Part shown: positions 1 to 9,900 of the stretch, in pieces | Numbering within the stretch: position 1 is the stretch's first letter | Layout: each line of letters starts with the position of its first letter | Assembly: GCA_011040095.1 (NCBI GenBank) | Contig: DRDE01000038.1 | Span: 1 to 37,989 of the forward strand | Direction: 5' to 3' | Source: Nitrospirota bacterium | Lineage (GTDB): Bacteria; Nitrospirota; Thermodesulfovibrionia; UBA6902 | DNA length: 37,989 bases | Notes under the pieces: generated by a model | The model's database searches: none | Seen by the model: only the letters and a program-made list of their open reading frames with translations | What the model was told of the DNA's origin: nothing | Translations under genes and position numbers: made by a program

Positions 1-1471
1 AGCATATTTCAAGGCATCGGTTGTAGTCTCCTGATAGCTGATATGAGGTCTGTCCGAGGAATCAATCGCTAATGAGGCATCGTGCACCCATCCTGCGCTG
101 TCCACAGTCTCTATCTGCCAGGAAACTCCATCATACCGGGCATATTTCAGGCTGTTATCACCACAATAGCTGATATGGGGCCTGCCCGAGGAATCCAAAG
201 CCAGAGAGGTGAAACGGCAATACACACTCAAAACAACCATTGCATTGTCGACTGTCTCTGTATGCCAGGAAATGCCGTCATACCAGGCATATTTTATCTC
301 TTCATTTGTCCGGTCATAATAACTGATATTGGGTCTGTCTGAGGAATCAAGGGCCAGAGAGGTATACTCGCCCACACTTCCTCCACTATCCACTGTCTCT
401 GTCTGCCAGGTGGAGCCGTCATACCGGGTGTATTTCAAGTCGGCATTTGCAGCATCATAATAACTGATATGGGCCATGCCCGAGGGATCCAAAGCCAAGG
501 AGGTATACTCGCCCACACTTCCTCCATCATCCACTGTCTCTGTCTGCCAGGTGGAGCCGTCATATCGGGTGTATTTCAAGTCGGCATTTGCAGCATCATA
601 ATAACTGATATGGGCTTTGTCCGAAGAATCTAAAGCCAGAGAGGTATACTCGCCCCCGACTGTCTCAATCTGCCAGGAGGAGCCGTCATACCGGGCATAT
701 CTGCCGTCATAAGCGATATGGGGTTTGCCAGAGGAGTCTAAGGCCAGAGAGCTGTACTTGCCCACACCTGTTCCACTATCCACTGTCTCTGTCTGCCAGG
801 AGGAGCCGTCATACCAGGCATATTTCAGGTAAGAAGGATCAACCCGACCATCCCACCGGATACTCATAATAACTGATATGGGGTCTGTCAGAGGAATCAA
901 GCTTCAGAGATGTATGTCCTTTGTATCCCGCGTCAACTGTCTCTATCTGCCAGGAGACCCCGTCATAATAAGCATATTTCAGTCCTGCTCCGGCATAACT
1001 GATATGGGGTTTGCCGGAGGAGTCTAAGGCCAGAGAGGTGTACTTGCCCACACCTGTTCCACTGTCCACTGTCTCAATCTGCCAGGAGGCGCCGTCATAC
1101 CAGGCATATTTCAGATTTTTATTTATACGATCATAATAGCTGATATGGGGTCTGCCGGAGGAGTCTAAAACCAGAGAGGTAAACTCGCCCACGCCTTTTC
1201 CATTGTCTACTGTCTCTGTCTGCCAGGAAACTCCATCATAATAGGCGTAATACAAATTATCACCCCCATAAGCAACATGGGGAAGCATATCCGCATCCAG
1301 CGCCAGCGAACCAGGCCCCATATCACTGAATTGATGTGGACAGTCCGCACACTCTGTCTCCCACCCTGCCATTGCTGCATATGGAGATAGCAAAATAAGT
1401 AAAAGCACACCAAACATCAGACATAAATCTCTTAATCTCCTGCTTATTACCGAGAATTTTCCCTGCGTCAT
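1..1471 (-). pseudogene. Secreted tandem-repeat (probable beta-propeller) protein, C-terminus beyond the window start; interrupted by an apparent 1-nt frameshift near 845-870
   Basis: ORF 839..1471 (-) begins with a signal peptide (MTQGKFSVISRRLRDLCLMFGVLLLILLSPYAAMA) and has repeats of the form SLALDSSGKPHISYYD..LKYAWYDGSSWQTETVDSG. The same repeats continue to position 1 in another frame. Removing one G from CCGGTGGGATGG restores EYPWDGRVDPSYLKYAWYDGSSW. Confidence 0.75.
361..783 (-). repeat. DNA-level tandem repeat, 141-bp period (47 aa), near-identical copies
   Basis: GGTATACTCGCCC occurs at 361, 502 and 643, exactly 141 bp apart; the unit from 361 is almost identical to the unit from 502. 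Confidence 0.8.
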
Positions 1472-1702
1472 TTTTCCCCTCCTTTTTGTTAACTACCCAG
1501 GCGCAAAGTGTCAAAGGCACATAGGCACAAAGTTCAGAATAATGAGATATGCGTTAAACTGTCATGAAATAGAGCTAATTGCTAAAAGGATAACAGACGC
1601 TAACCGTTTATTCAACCCACTTATAGCATCTATAAATATTTCTTATGCGCTTATCTTCCCTCATCACTGGAGTGTTTTGCGGAAATAAACTTTGAAATAT
1701 AA

Positions 1703-1852
1703 TTAGTGTCTGTGTAATAAACTCAACAATAGAGCCGTCATTCCCGCGATCTGTTAGGCGGGAATCCAGTCTTTTCAGTGAGTTCTGGATACCCGACTAC
1801 AGACTTCGGGTATGACAAAAATAAAAAACAGCAGTTTATACACAGACTCTAA
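1703..1852. mobile_element. MITE-like element (about 150 bp) with ~20-bp imperfect TIRs and internal GTCATTCCCGC..GCGGGAATCCAG / CTGGATACCCG..CGGGTATGAC arms
   Basis: Left TTAGTGTCTGTGTAATAAACT; right end reverse-complemented TTAGAGTCTGTGTATAAACT. A related right end, GTTTATACACAGACTTTAA, is at about 26860-26878. Confidence 0.65.
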
Positions 1853-1896
1853 ATAGCAGTTTAAAACTGCTATTAACATCACTTTTCCTTACATTA

Positions 1897-2039
1897 GAGT
1901 CTCTTGCAAAAGTCTCTGCAAAACGACCTGTGCCGTCATACCCGTGAAAACGGGCATCCAGAAGTCTTTGTTTTTAAAAGAAACCGGATTCCCGATTACT
2001 ACCTCGGGAATGACAAAACAAGACTTTTGCAAGAACCTC
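1897..2039 (-). mobile_element. 143-bp MITE-like element (copy 1), inverted relative to 18663..18805
   Basis: TIRs GAGTCTCTTGCAAAAGTC / GACTTTTGCAAGAACCTC; flanked on both sides by ATTA (1893-1896 and 2040-2043). Confidence 0.85.
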
Positions 2040-2350
2040 ATTATTTTTGTAAATTTCCAAAATGTGTCGGATTTCCTTACTTTTACAACATTTCTTTACA
2101 ATAAAGCTAACCAATTGAATTTAAAGCTGATTTTATGATTTTAATCAAATAAGTTGCCTTATTTGTGTCGGATAACTTTACATTAATATATTAATACAAA
2201 AACCTCAAAATATATTTCCTAATAAAATCAATGAGTTATGGACTAAAAATGGGATTTGCAATATTCAGATTTAAGAGATTAATGTCTCTTGGTTCAGCTT
2301 ACATTCCAGGCAAATAAATCAATAATTGCAAGGGAACAAGGAGGAAATAG

Positions 2351-2950
2351 ATGATGAAATTGAAATGTGTCTTATTTATATTAAGTTTTTTGTTATTAAC
2401 GTTTAATGCTTCTTTTGCAGATGCCGCACTTATTGACCTTAACGATTTCTTTGCAGACCCTTCGGTTACTGTCTCTGCTGACGGCAGCAGCGCAACTATG
2501 TATGAAGACTCGTCCTTATCCACGGTATTGCTTTCCAATGACCCGTGGTTTGGAGACCCCGGGGTATTTATTCCCTCAATTGCGTTGAGCCTGACATTTG
2601 ATTACAGTTTTACCGAAGGCGCCGGGAATGATGATGAATTTTATGCCTATCTTCTTGACCCTACCACTGGTTCAGCGCTTACAGACAGCGGGGGTAATAC
2701 CCTTGATTTATGGTTAGGCAGCTCACAGAGCGGAACCGTTAGCTGGGATTTAAGCGGCGCTTCTTTTTTAGGTCAGACTGTGGGGATGGAGTTTCAACTG
2801 TATGCTTTTGATGTTGCAGCCGATTCATTCGTGTCAATAAATAATGCATCCGTTAACGTTGTCCCTGAACCGGCAACAGTATTATTATTAGGGTCCGGGT
2901 TATTAGGAACAGGGTTATTAAGATTCGTAAAAAGGAAGATGAAAAAATAA
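2351..2950 (+). CDS. PEP-CTERM sorting domain-containing exported protein
   Basis: N-terminal signal peptide; C-terminal VPEPATVLLLGSGLLGTGLLRFVKRKMKK (PEP motif, hydrophobic span, basic tail). Confidence 0.9.
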   Translation: MMKLKCVLFILSFLLLTFNASFADAALIDLNDFFADPSVTVSADGSSATMYEDSSLSTVLLSNDPWFGDPGVFIPSIALSLTFDYSFTEGAGNDDEFYAYLLDPTTGSALTDSGGNTLDLWLGSSQSGTVSWDLSGASFLGQTVGMEFQLYAFDVAADSFVSINNASVNVVPEPATVLLLGSGLLGTGLLRFVKRKMKK

Positions 2951-2961
2951 AAAAATTTTAC

Positions 2962-2989
2962 TTGACAAAAAAATAACATGCGTTATAAT
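2962..2989 (+). promoter_or_regulatory. Consensus sigma70-type promoter, TTGACA-N16-TATAAT, upstream of the 3101 CDS
   Basis: TTGACA at 2962-2967 and TATAAT at 2984-2989, both perfect consensus hexamers, about 110 bp before the ATG. Confidence 0.65.
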
Positions 2990-3100
2990 TAGATTCATTC
3001 TTGCGCTGTTAACTTCATGAAGTAGCGGATGGCTGGGGTTTAATAACAACCTTCAATAAATATATATAAACAATTTTATGCATCCTTTCGGGGGGGACTC

Positions 3101-6100
3101 ATGAAAGCAAGGTATTTAAGTGTCTTAATATTCCTCTTTTTCTTATCACTCCTTATTTTCACAAATAATGTTTATACGTCAACCGATGTCACCTCTTTTG
3201 TACAAATTAATAAATCGGGTGCATACTTTAACCGCAGGACAGGTCAGACCTCATACGATGTTACATTAACGAATATATCCAGCGAAACAATACAAAAACC
3301 GGTTTACGTTGCAATAGAAAATCTTAGTCCGGGCGAGGTTACAGTTGCCAATCCTGACGGGTATACAGCCGGAGGAGACCCATATTACGATTACAGCGCC
3401 TTGATTGCCGGCGCTGCTTTTGATCCGGGAGGGATATCTTCCCCGAAGAAGTGGATATTTAATAACCCGAACAGGCTGCGTTTTACCTATACAACTGTCG
3501 TCTACGGACCTTATTCTGTTAACGATCCGCCGGTAGCCGATGCAGGGATGGATCAAAATGCCCTTATAGAAGTTCCTGTCTATCTGGATGGAAGCGGAAG
3601 TTATGATCCTGACGGAGATTTAATTACTTTCCAATGGACAATGACTGGATCTCCTTCCGGCAGCTCAGCAGCTTTGAGCGGTATTGATACAGCAAGCCCA
3701 CGTGTAACACCTGATATTAGTGGTGACTATACATTTCAGCTCACTGTAAACGACAGTCAGGCAGACAGCGCCCCTGATGAGGTAATTATTCATGCATCCG
3801 TTTCCAATGTTGCTCCGAATGCTGATGCCGGACCGGATCAGTCTGTATTAGTGGATTCCACGGTATTCCTCGACGGAAGCGGGAGTTTTGATCCGGATAA
3901 CGCTCCGGGCCCTTACTCTTTTATTTGGACGTTTACCGGAACACCTTTAAATAGTATGTTCGGCGGCACCGCTCTTACCGGAGTAAGTCCTGTTTTTATC
4001 CCTGATATAGAGGGGGAATTTGTTGTTGAGTTATGGGTAAGTGATGGAGACCTTAGTGATTATGATCAGGTCTCGATTTTTGCAGGGATATCCAATCAGG
4101 CGCCTAATGCTGATGCGGGAGCGGATCAGATAGTCTGGCAGTTGAGTCAGTCGGTAAGTCTGGATGGTAGCGCAAGCTTTGATTCTGATAATGGACCGTC
4201 TGTCCTGACTTATCAATGGTCGTTTGTGTCGCTTCCTGTCGGAAGTACGTTAACCAATACAGGTATAGTTAACGCAGCCACGTCTATTGCCGGCTTCACT
4301 CCTGATGTATATGGAGCTTACCTCCTGAATCTGGAAGTTAATGACGGTGCATTGACTGATAATGACCATACACTGGTAATTGTAACTACCGAAAATAATC
4401 CTCCACAAATAGATATTACGAATCCCGTGGATGGCGCATTTATAAACACGACTAAACCAGATATAACCATAACATTCAGTGACGATGATTCCGGGATAGA
4501 CATTAATAGCTTTAGTGCAGAAATAAACGGGGTGGACAGTAGTTCGTCATTTATTATTTCAGAAAGCGGGGCAAGTTATCAGGTTACAACTGATTTGCCT
4601 GTAGGAAACAATACCATAACTTCCAGTATCAGTGACAATGCAGGAAACTCCGCAAGTGCAACCTCAAACTTCAGAATAGGAATCTTAAGAGCTATTCCCG
4701 GGGCGAGCCCGACTTCAGGGCCATCTCCACTGACAGTTCGATTTACTACAGATGGAGAGGACCCGGCTGGAACAATTCAGATATTTCGATGGGATTTTGA
4801 CGGCAACGGAACATGGGACACGTATGACACCGTTGCGCGGGATTATAACCATACTTATAATAATTCCGGGGTCTATAATGCGACATTGTATGTACAAAGC
4901 AGTACGGGGAAAACTGCTACAGCAAGCATTCTTATAACTGTTGAAAATAATCCGCCGGTAGCGACCGCAGATGTAGTCCCTTCCAATGGAGAAGTTCCCT
5001 TAACAGTTCAATGCATAGGTTCAGGAACAGATAGCGATGGGCAAGTAGTGCTTTACGAATGGGATTTTGATGGAGACGGGACATATGATTGGTCTTCCAC
5101 AACAACCGGGAATACCTCTTATACATACACTTCTCCGGGAACTTTCCAGGCAGTTTTCAGGGTAACAGACAACAATGGCTTGACATCAACGGCATTACCG
5201 CCTAATACGATCGTCAGGGCAGGCCCACCGGGATCGCCGACAGCAACTGCTTCAGCCAATCCAACAAGCGGCAATGCCCCGCTGAATGTCAGTTTGAACT
5301 GCACAGCAACTGACCCCGACAACGATATAGAACTTTATGAATGGGATTTTGAAAGCGACGGTGTTTATGACTGGTCATCTTCAACGACAGGAAGTACTTC
5401 TCATACATACAATGAAGCAGGGACTCATACAGCAAGCTGCAGGGTTACCGATTCTACGGGCTTAACAGGTATAGATCAGATTCTGGTTACAGTTGATATC
5501 GATGTCAGCCTTTCGATTCAGAAGGATACTGTTGGATTTCTTGATGATTCAGGGATGACGGCAAGCGCCAGCAGTCAGTATAGCTCGTATTATGCACCGG
5601 ATAAGGCGATTGACGGAAATACAGGGACATATTGGGTATCATGCTGGTATTGTACTTCTGGTGAGTGGTTTGAGGTATCATTTAACGCCCCCCAAAAGGT
5701 TTCAGGTTTTACGATAACTTGGTACAACTCATCCTCTTACAAAATGTCCAGAGCTAAGATAGAAGTTTTTAATGAGAACAATGATGTCCTGTATAGTCAG
5801 GAAGCCGATTTTTCAGGCAGCGTATCTAACGTCAGCTTGCCTGATGTGGAAAATGTTACGAGAATTCGGTTGACTACCATAAACTATTCAAGTAGCTATT
5901 ACATTATAATCAAAGAATTTGACGTGAATAGTACGCCGATGTCAGTCGGTCAGCCAGAACCTACCGGAACCAATATCGATACTTCAATCAGCGCAGCAAC
6001 ACAGGTTTCTATATTGATAAAAGATTCGGATGGGAACGTGGTTCGAACACTTGTGAACAACGAATCGCGAGATACGGGCTCTTATTCGGATTATTGGGAT

Positions 6101-6889
6101 GTTAAAGATGATTATGGAATTGTGGCAAATGATGGAGTCTATTATGCTATTTTGCAATATATAGTTGACGGGGAGGTTAGAACTCTTGATTTAGCCGATT
6201 CCACAGGTGGTACCAGGCATAAGTTTCCTTTTGGCTCGGGTTGCAACCGAAGAAGTTCGTTTAATTCAAACTTCAGTCCATTTGAAGATAATTTCCTGCC
6301 TTTAACGTTTGAGCTTTGTACGGCACAAGAGGTTACGGCGTTTATTGGACCGCTGTGGGGAGGAGCAGATGCGACCAGAGTAAGAACAATTGTTAACAGG
6401 GAAGTTTTTCCTGCAGGAACTCATACTATTTACTGGGATGGGTTAGATGATAATGGCAATATAGCTGAAGCTTCTCCGGGAGATAGTCTGATAACCGGAT
6501 TTTGGCGTTATGATCTTTCTGATAATGCCATTGTTGTAACAGGCGGAAAACCTGTAATAACGAATATTAGTGCAACTCCAAATTATTTTAGTCCCTTTAG
6601 TGAAAAGTGTGATGAAAACGGGAATGGAGAAGGTATAACTATAAATTACACACTTTCTGAAGATGTAGCCACTGTTGAGCTTCAAGTATACAGTGTTAAG
6701 ACCGGATCATTATTAAGGACAAGTTCTTTCAGTAATGTTCCATCCGGAGATAACGCGATCTTTTGGGATGGAAAGAATAACAATGGTGAATATGTAGATA
6801 TAGGTGATTATAGCATTGGTCTTATAGCTATTGATGCTCAGGGAAATGAATCAATGTTCAGATATACCCTGGTGAGAATAGATTATTAA
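3101..6889 (+). CDS. Large secreted surface protein: multiple PKD/Ig-like domains, discoidin (F5/8 type C) domain, FlgD Ig-like repeats
   Basis: Signal peptide; PKD motifs (PVADAGMDQNALIEVPVYLDGSGSYDPDGDLITFQW; YEWDFDGDGTYDWSSTT); discoidin-like SSQYSSYYAPDKAIDGNTGTYWVS; FlgD-Ig NAIFWDGKNNNGEYVDIGDYSI. Confidence 0.85.
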   Translation: MKARYLSVLIFLFFLSLLIFTNNVYTSTDVTSFVQINKSGAYFNRRTGQTSYDVTLTNISSETIQKPVYVAIENLSPGEVTVANPDGYTAGGDPYYDYSALIAGAAFDPGGISSPKKWIFNNPNRLRFTYTTVVYGPYSVNDPPVADAGMDQNALIEVPVYLDGSGSYDPDGDLITFQWTMTGSPSGSSAALSGIDTASPRVTPDISGDYTFQLTVNDSQADSAPDEVIIHASVSNVAPNADAGPDQSVLVDSTVFLDGSGSFDPDNAPGPYSFIWTFTGTPLNSMFGGTALTGVSPVFIPDIEGEFVVELWVSDGDLSDYDQVSIFAGISNQAPNADAGADQIVWQLSQSVSLDGSASFDSDNGPSVLTYQWSFVSLPVGSTLTNTGIVNAATSIAGFTPDVYGAYLLNLEVNDGALTDNDHTLVIVTTENNPPQIDITNPVDGAFINTTKPDITITFSDDDSGIDINSFSAEINGVDSSSSFIISESGASYQVTTDLPVGNNTITSSISDNAGNSASATSNFRIGILRAIPGASPTSGPSPLTVRFTTDGEDPAGTIQIFRWDFDGNGTWDTYDTVARDYNHTYNNSGVYNATLYVQSSTGKTATASILITVENNPPVATADVVPSNGEVPLTVQCIGSGTDSDGQVVLYEWDFDGDGTYDWSSTTTGNTSYTYTSPGTFQAVFRVTDNNGLTSTALPPNTIVRAGPPGSPTATASANPTSGNAPLNVSLNCTATDPDNDIELYEWDFESDGVYDWSSSTTGSTSHTYNEAGTHTASCRVTDSTGLTGIDQILVTVDIDVSLSIQKDTVGFLDDSGMTASASSQYSSYYAPDKAIDGNTGTYWVSCWYCTSGEWFEVSFNAPQKVSGFTITWYNSSSYKMSRAKIEVFNENNDVLYSQEADFSGSVSNVSLPDVENVTRIRLTTINYSSSYYIIIKEFDVNSTPMSVGQPEPTGTNIDTSISAATQVSILIKDSDGNVVRTLVNNESRDTGSYSDYWDVKDDYGIVANDGVYYAILQYIVDGEVRTLDLADSTGGTRHKFPFGSGCNRRSSFNSNFSPFEDNFLPLTFELCTAQEVTAFIGPLWGGADATRVRTIVNREVFPAGTHTIYWDGLDDNGNIAEASPGDSLITGFWRYDLSDNAIVVTGGKPVITNISATPNYFSPFSEKCDENGNGEGITINYTLSEDVATVELQVYSVKTGSLLRTSSFSNVPSGDNAIFWDGKNNNGEYVDIGDYSIGLIAIDAQGNESMFRYTLVRIDY

Positions 6890-6932
6890 TTTTTTTTAAG
6901 CTCAATATTTATTATGGAAAAAAGGAGAGAAA

Positions 6933-9900
6933 ATGCGGTGTAACAAATACGTAAAAAGGATAAATATTGCTCTTTTCTTAATCTTGCTGGTTACTCTATT
7001 TCTGCCCAATAACAGTTTCTCCTATAACAAAAGCTGGGACCAGGGACATAAAGTTGTTGAGACATCTCCTGGAAGTGGTTTATGGGGACGTTGGGACTAT
7101 GATGGTAAATGGGTAGGAACTTACACTTCAAAAGAGTGCTGTGAATTGCTATGTAAGATTTGTCCTGTTTATGCCAACACTGGACGCTTGCAAAAAACAT
7201 ATACGGATTTAACTGTTCCCGGTGTTGGTCCGGCATTGAATATTACAAGGACATATAACAGCCAGGAGTGGGCCTCCGGTCTTTTGGGGTATGGCTGGAC
7301 ATTTAACTTAGGCCGGCGGTTAATCATCGGCCGAAGTAATGCCGGTGATAAAATTATAGGAGTTTTGCTTGAGACCGGGGAAAAGAATTTCTATAAAGAA
7401 CACACGGATAACACACTGGAGCGTTTGACAGACTATGGCGCAACATACAAGCTAATCAAGAATGCGGACAATACTTACACCATAAAAAACATAGACGGCA
7501 CAAGATATGAACTCAGGAAAGACGGGAAAATAGCAAAGGTTATCGATAAGAATAACAACGAACTGGTATTTACATATAATGCCGTTGGTTGCCTGACTAG
7601 GATTACCAATGCTTCAGGCAACTATGTGGACCTGGTGCTTGGGCCGAATGGAAAGATTGCAAACATTTCTGATAATCTGGGCAGAACCATCAGCTATGGA
7701 TATGATGATAACGGAAATCTTACCTCAGTCACCGACCCTATGGGCAATATTACTCAATACGTATATGACAGTGATAACCTGCTTACCCAGATCATTGACG
7801 CAAGAGGCAATACAGTTGAGACCGTCTCATATGACAACAACCAGCCTCCCAGAGTCTCTACTTTCACAGAAAAGGGAGAAACTTACACTGTAGCTTATTA
7901 TAACGGCTACACGGTGAAAACCGATTCTTCAGGAAATGCATGGACTTATTATTACAATGATGTCGGCGTAATAACAAAGGTTATTGATCCCTTAGGCAAT
8001 GTCAAGGAACTCTCTCTCAATAAGATCACGGCTACCAGTAAAGACTGGGAGGAGGATTTAAACGGCAACCGTACGACATATACCTATGACGTTGATGGAA
8101 ATATTGCAAGCAAGACCGATCCATTGGGGAATACGTGGACATATACATATGTTGCAGGGACAGACTGGTTGTTGACGGAAACCGATCCTATGGGGCATGT
8201 AACGAAATATGAATATGATTCAAATGGCAATATTGTAAAAATTACCCGTGATTACGGTGGCCCTTTAGAAAATGCAACAACATATACATATAACAGTGCT
8301 GGAAACAGAACAAGTATGACTGATTCGTTGGGGAATGTAACGCTATACGCATATGACTCTGACGGAAATTTAACTCAAGTCACAGATGCTTTAGGCAATG
8401 TTACAACATATACATATGACAGCTTCGGAAATAAACTCACAGAAACGGATCCGCTGGGTAACACAACAACATATACATATGATCTTTTAAACAGGTTGAC
8501 TTCTGTTACAGATGCCTTAGGGAATAGCACCACTATCACTTACGATCCTAACGGGAATATTCAGAGTTTGACAGATGCTGCCGGTAATACGACTTCTCAT
8601 ACCTATGATGCTTATAACCGACTCATCCAGACAACTGACCCATTAGGTAATGTAACTCAATTTACATATGATTCACAGGGAAACAAGACCAGTATAGTAG
8701 ATGCAAATGGTAATACAACCTCTTTTTCGTATAATGTGTTAAATCGATTAGTTTCTGAAACAAATGCTTTAGGCAACACCACGAGTTATACATATGATGC
8801 TAATGGCAACCGCACAGCTATAACGGATGCCAATGGCAATACAACTACTTTTACCTATGATGCATTGAATAGACTAATCAAGACAACATATCCTGATGGA
8901 ACCTTTGAGACCTTCTCTTATAATGCTGATGGCAATCTTATTGCCAGGACAGATCGCAACGGTAATACCATCAACAGCACCTATGATTCATTGCACAGGC
9001 TGACAGTAAAGACTTATCCTGATGCTACTACAACCAATTTTACTTACGATACGAATGGAAACATATTAACAGCGAGCAATTCTGATGTCTCATATGCTTT
9101 TACTTATGATGCTCTAAATCGGGTAACCCGGGTTACCAATGTCAGCCTGGGCAAGAGTGTTTCTTATTCTTACATCTGTTGCGGTTTAAAGAGCAGCATG
9201 ACCAATCCTGAAGGAGGGGTTACTACTTACACCTATGATGCCTTGAAGAGGCTAACAAGTCTGACCAATCCTCAAGGTGAAACTACGAGCTACACGTACG
9301 ATAACCTGTCCAGAACTGTTAGAAAAGACCTTGCAAATGGCAGCTATACTATTTACAACTATGATGCAGTAAGCAGACTTGTAAGTCTCATTAATAAAAC
9401 TTCTGCTAATTCTGTAATATCGAGTTATAGCTATACCTATGACAATACCAGCAACAGAACTTCAATGACGACCTTGTCAGGAAAACATAATTACACATAC
9501 GATAAAATTTACGAGTTACTGCAGGCTACTCACCCCACTTCATCTACAGAAACGTACACATATGACCCCGTTTATAACAGATTGACTTCAGATAGTTATC
9601 CAAGCTGGACTTACGACAGTAATAACAGGCTAACCTCTTTCAATGGTACAAGTTTTACATATGATGCCAATGGGAATACTATTTCTAAGACAGATACTTC
9701 CGGTGTAACAACTTACCAATATGACTATGAAAATAAATTGGTTAGAATCGATTATCCTGATGGCACATATAGCGAATATAGATATGATCCATTTGGTGAC
9801 AGGATTAAAAAGGATGTTAATGGCACAGTTACATGGTTTGTCTATGATCTTATGAAAGAATTGCCCGATATGCTTGCTGAGTACGATGGGGGCAACTCAT

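Noticed and set aside
361-783. CRISPR array
   Set aside because: The repeats are 141-bp coding repeats in one reading frame, with no short repeat/unique spacer alternation. No cas genes seen.
1904-2138. ORFs 1904..2104 and 1944..2138 as genes
   Set aside because: They lie largely on the 143-bp MITE-like element; translation derives from the repeat.
2990-3100. c-di-GMP (GEMM) or other known riboswitch in the leader of the 3101 gene
   Set aside because: No match by eye to GEMM conserved blocks; only a generic G-rich SD-proximal segment.
7680-9700. CRISPR or satellite array in the RHS gene
   Set aside because: Periodicity is from YD amino-acid repeats (about 21 codons) within a long ORF.
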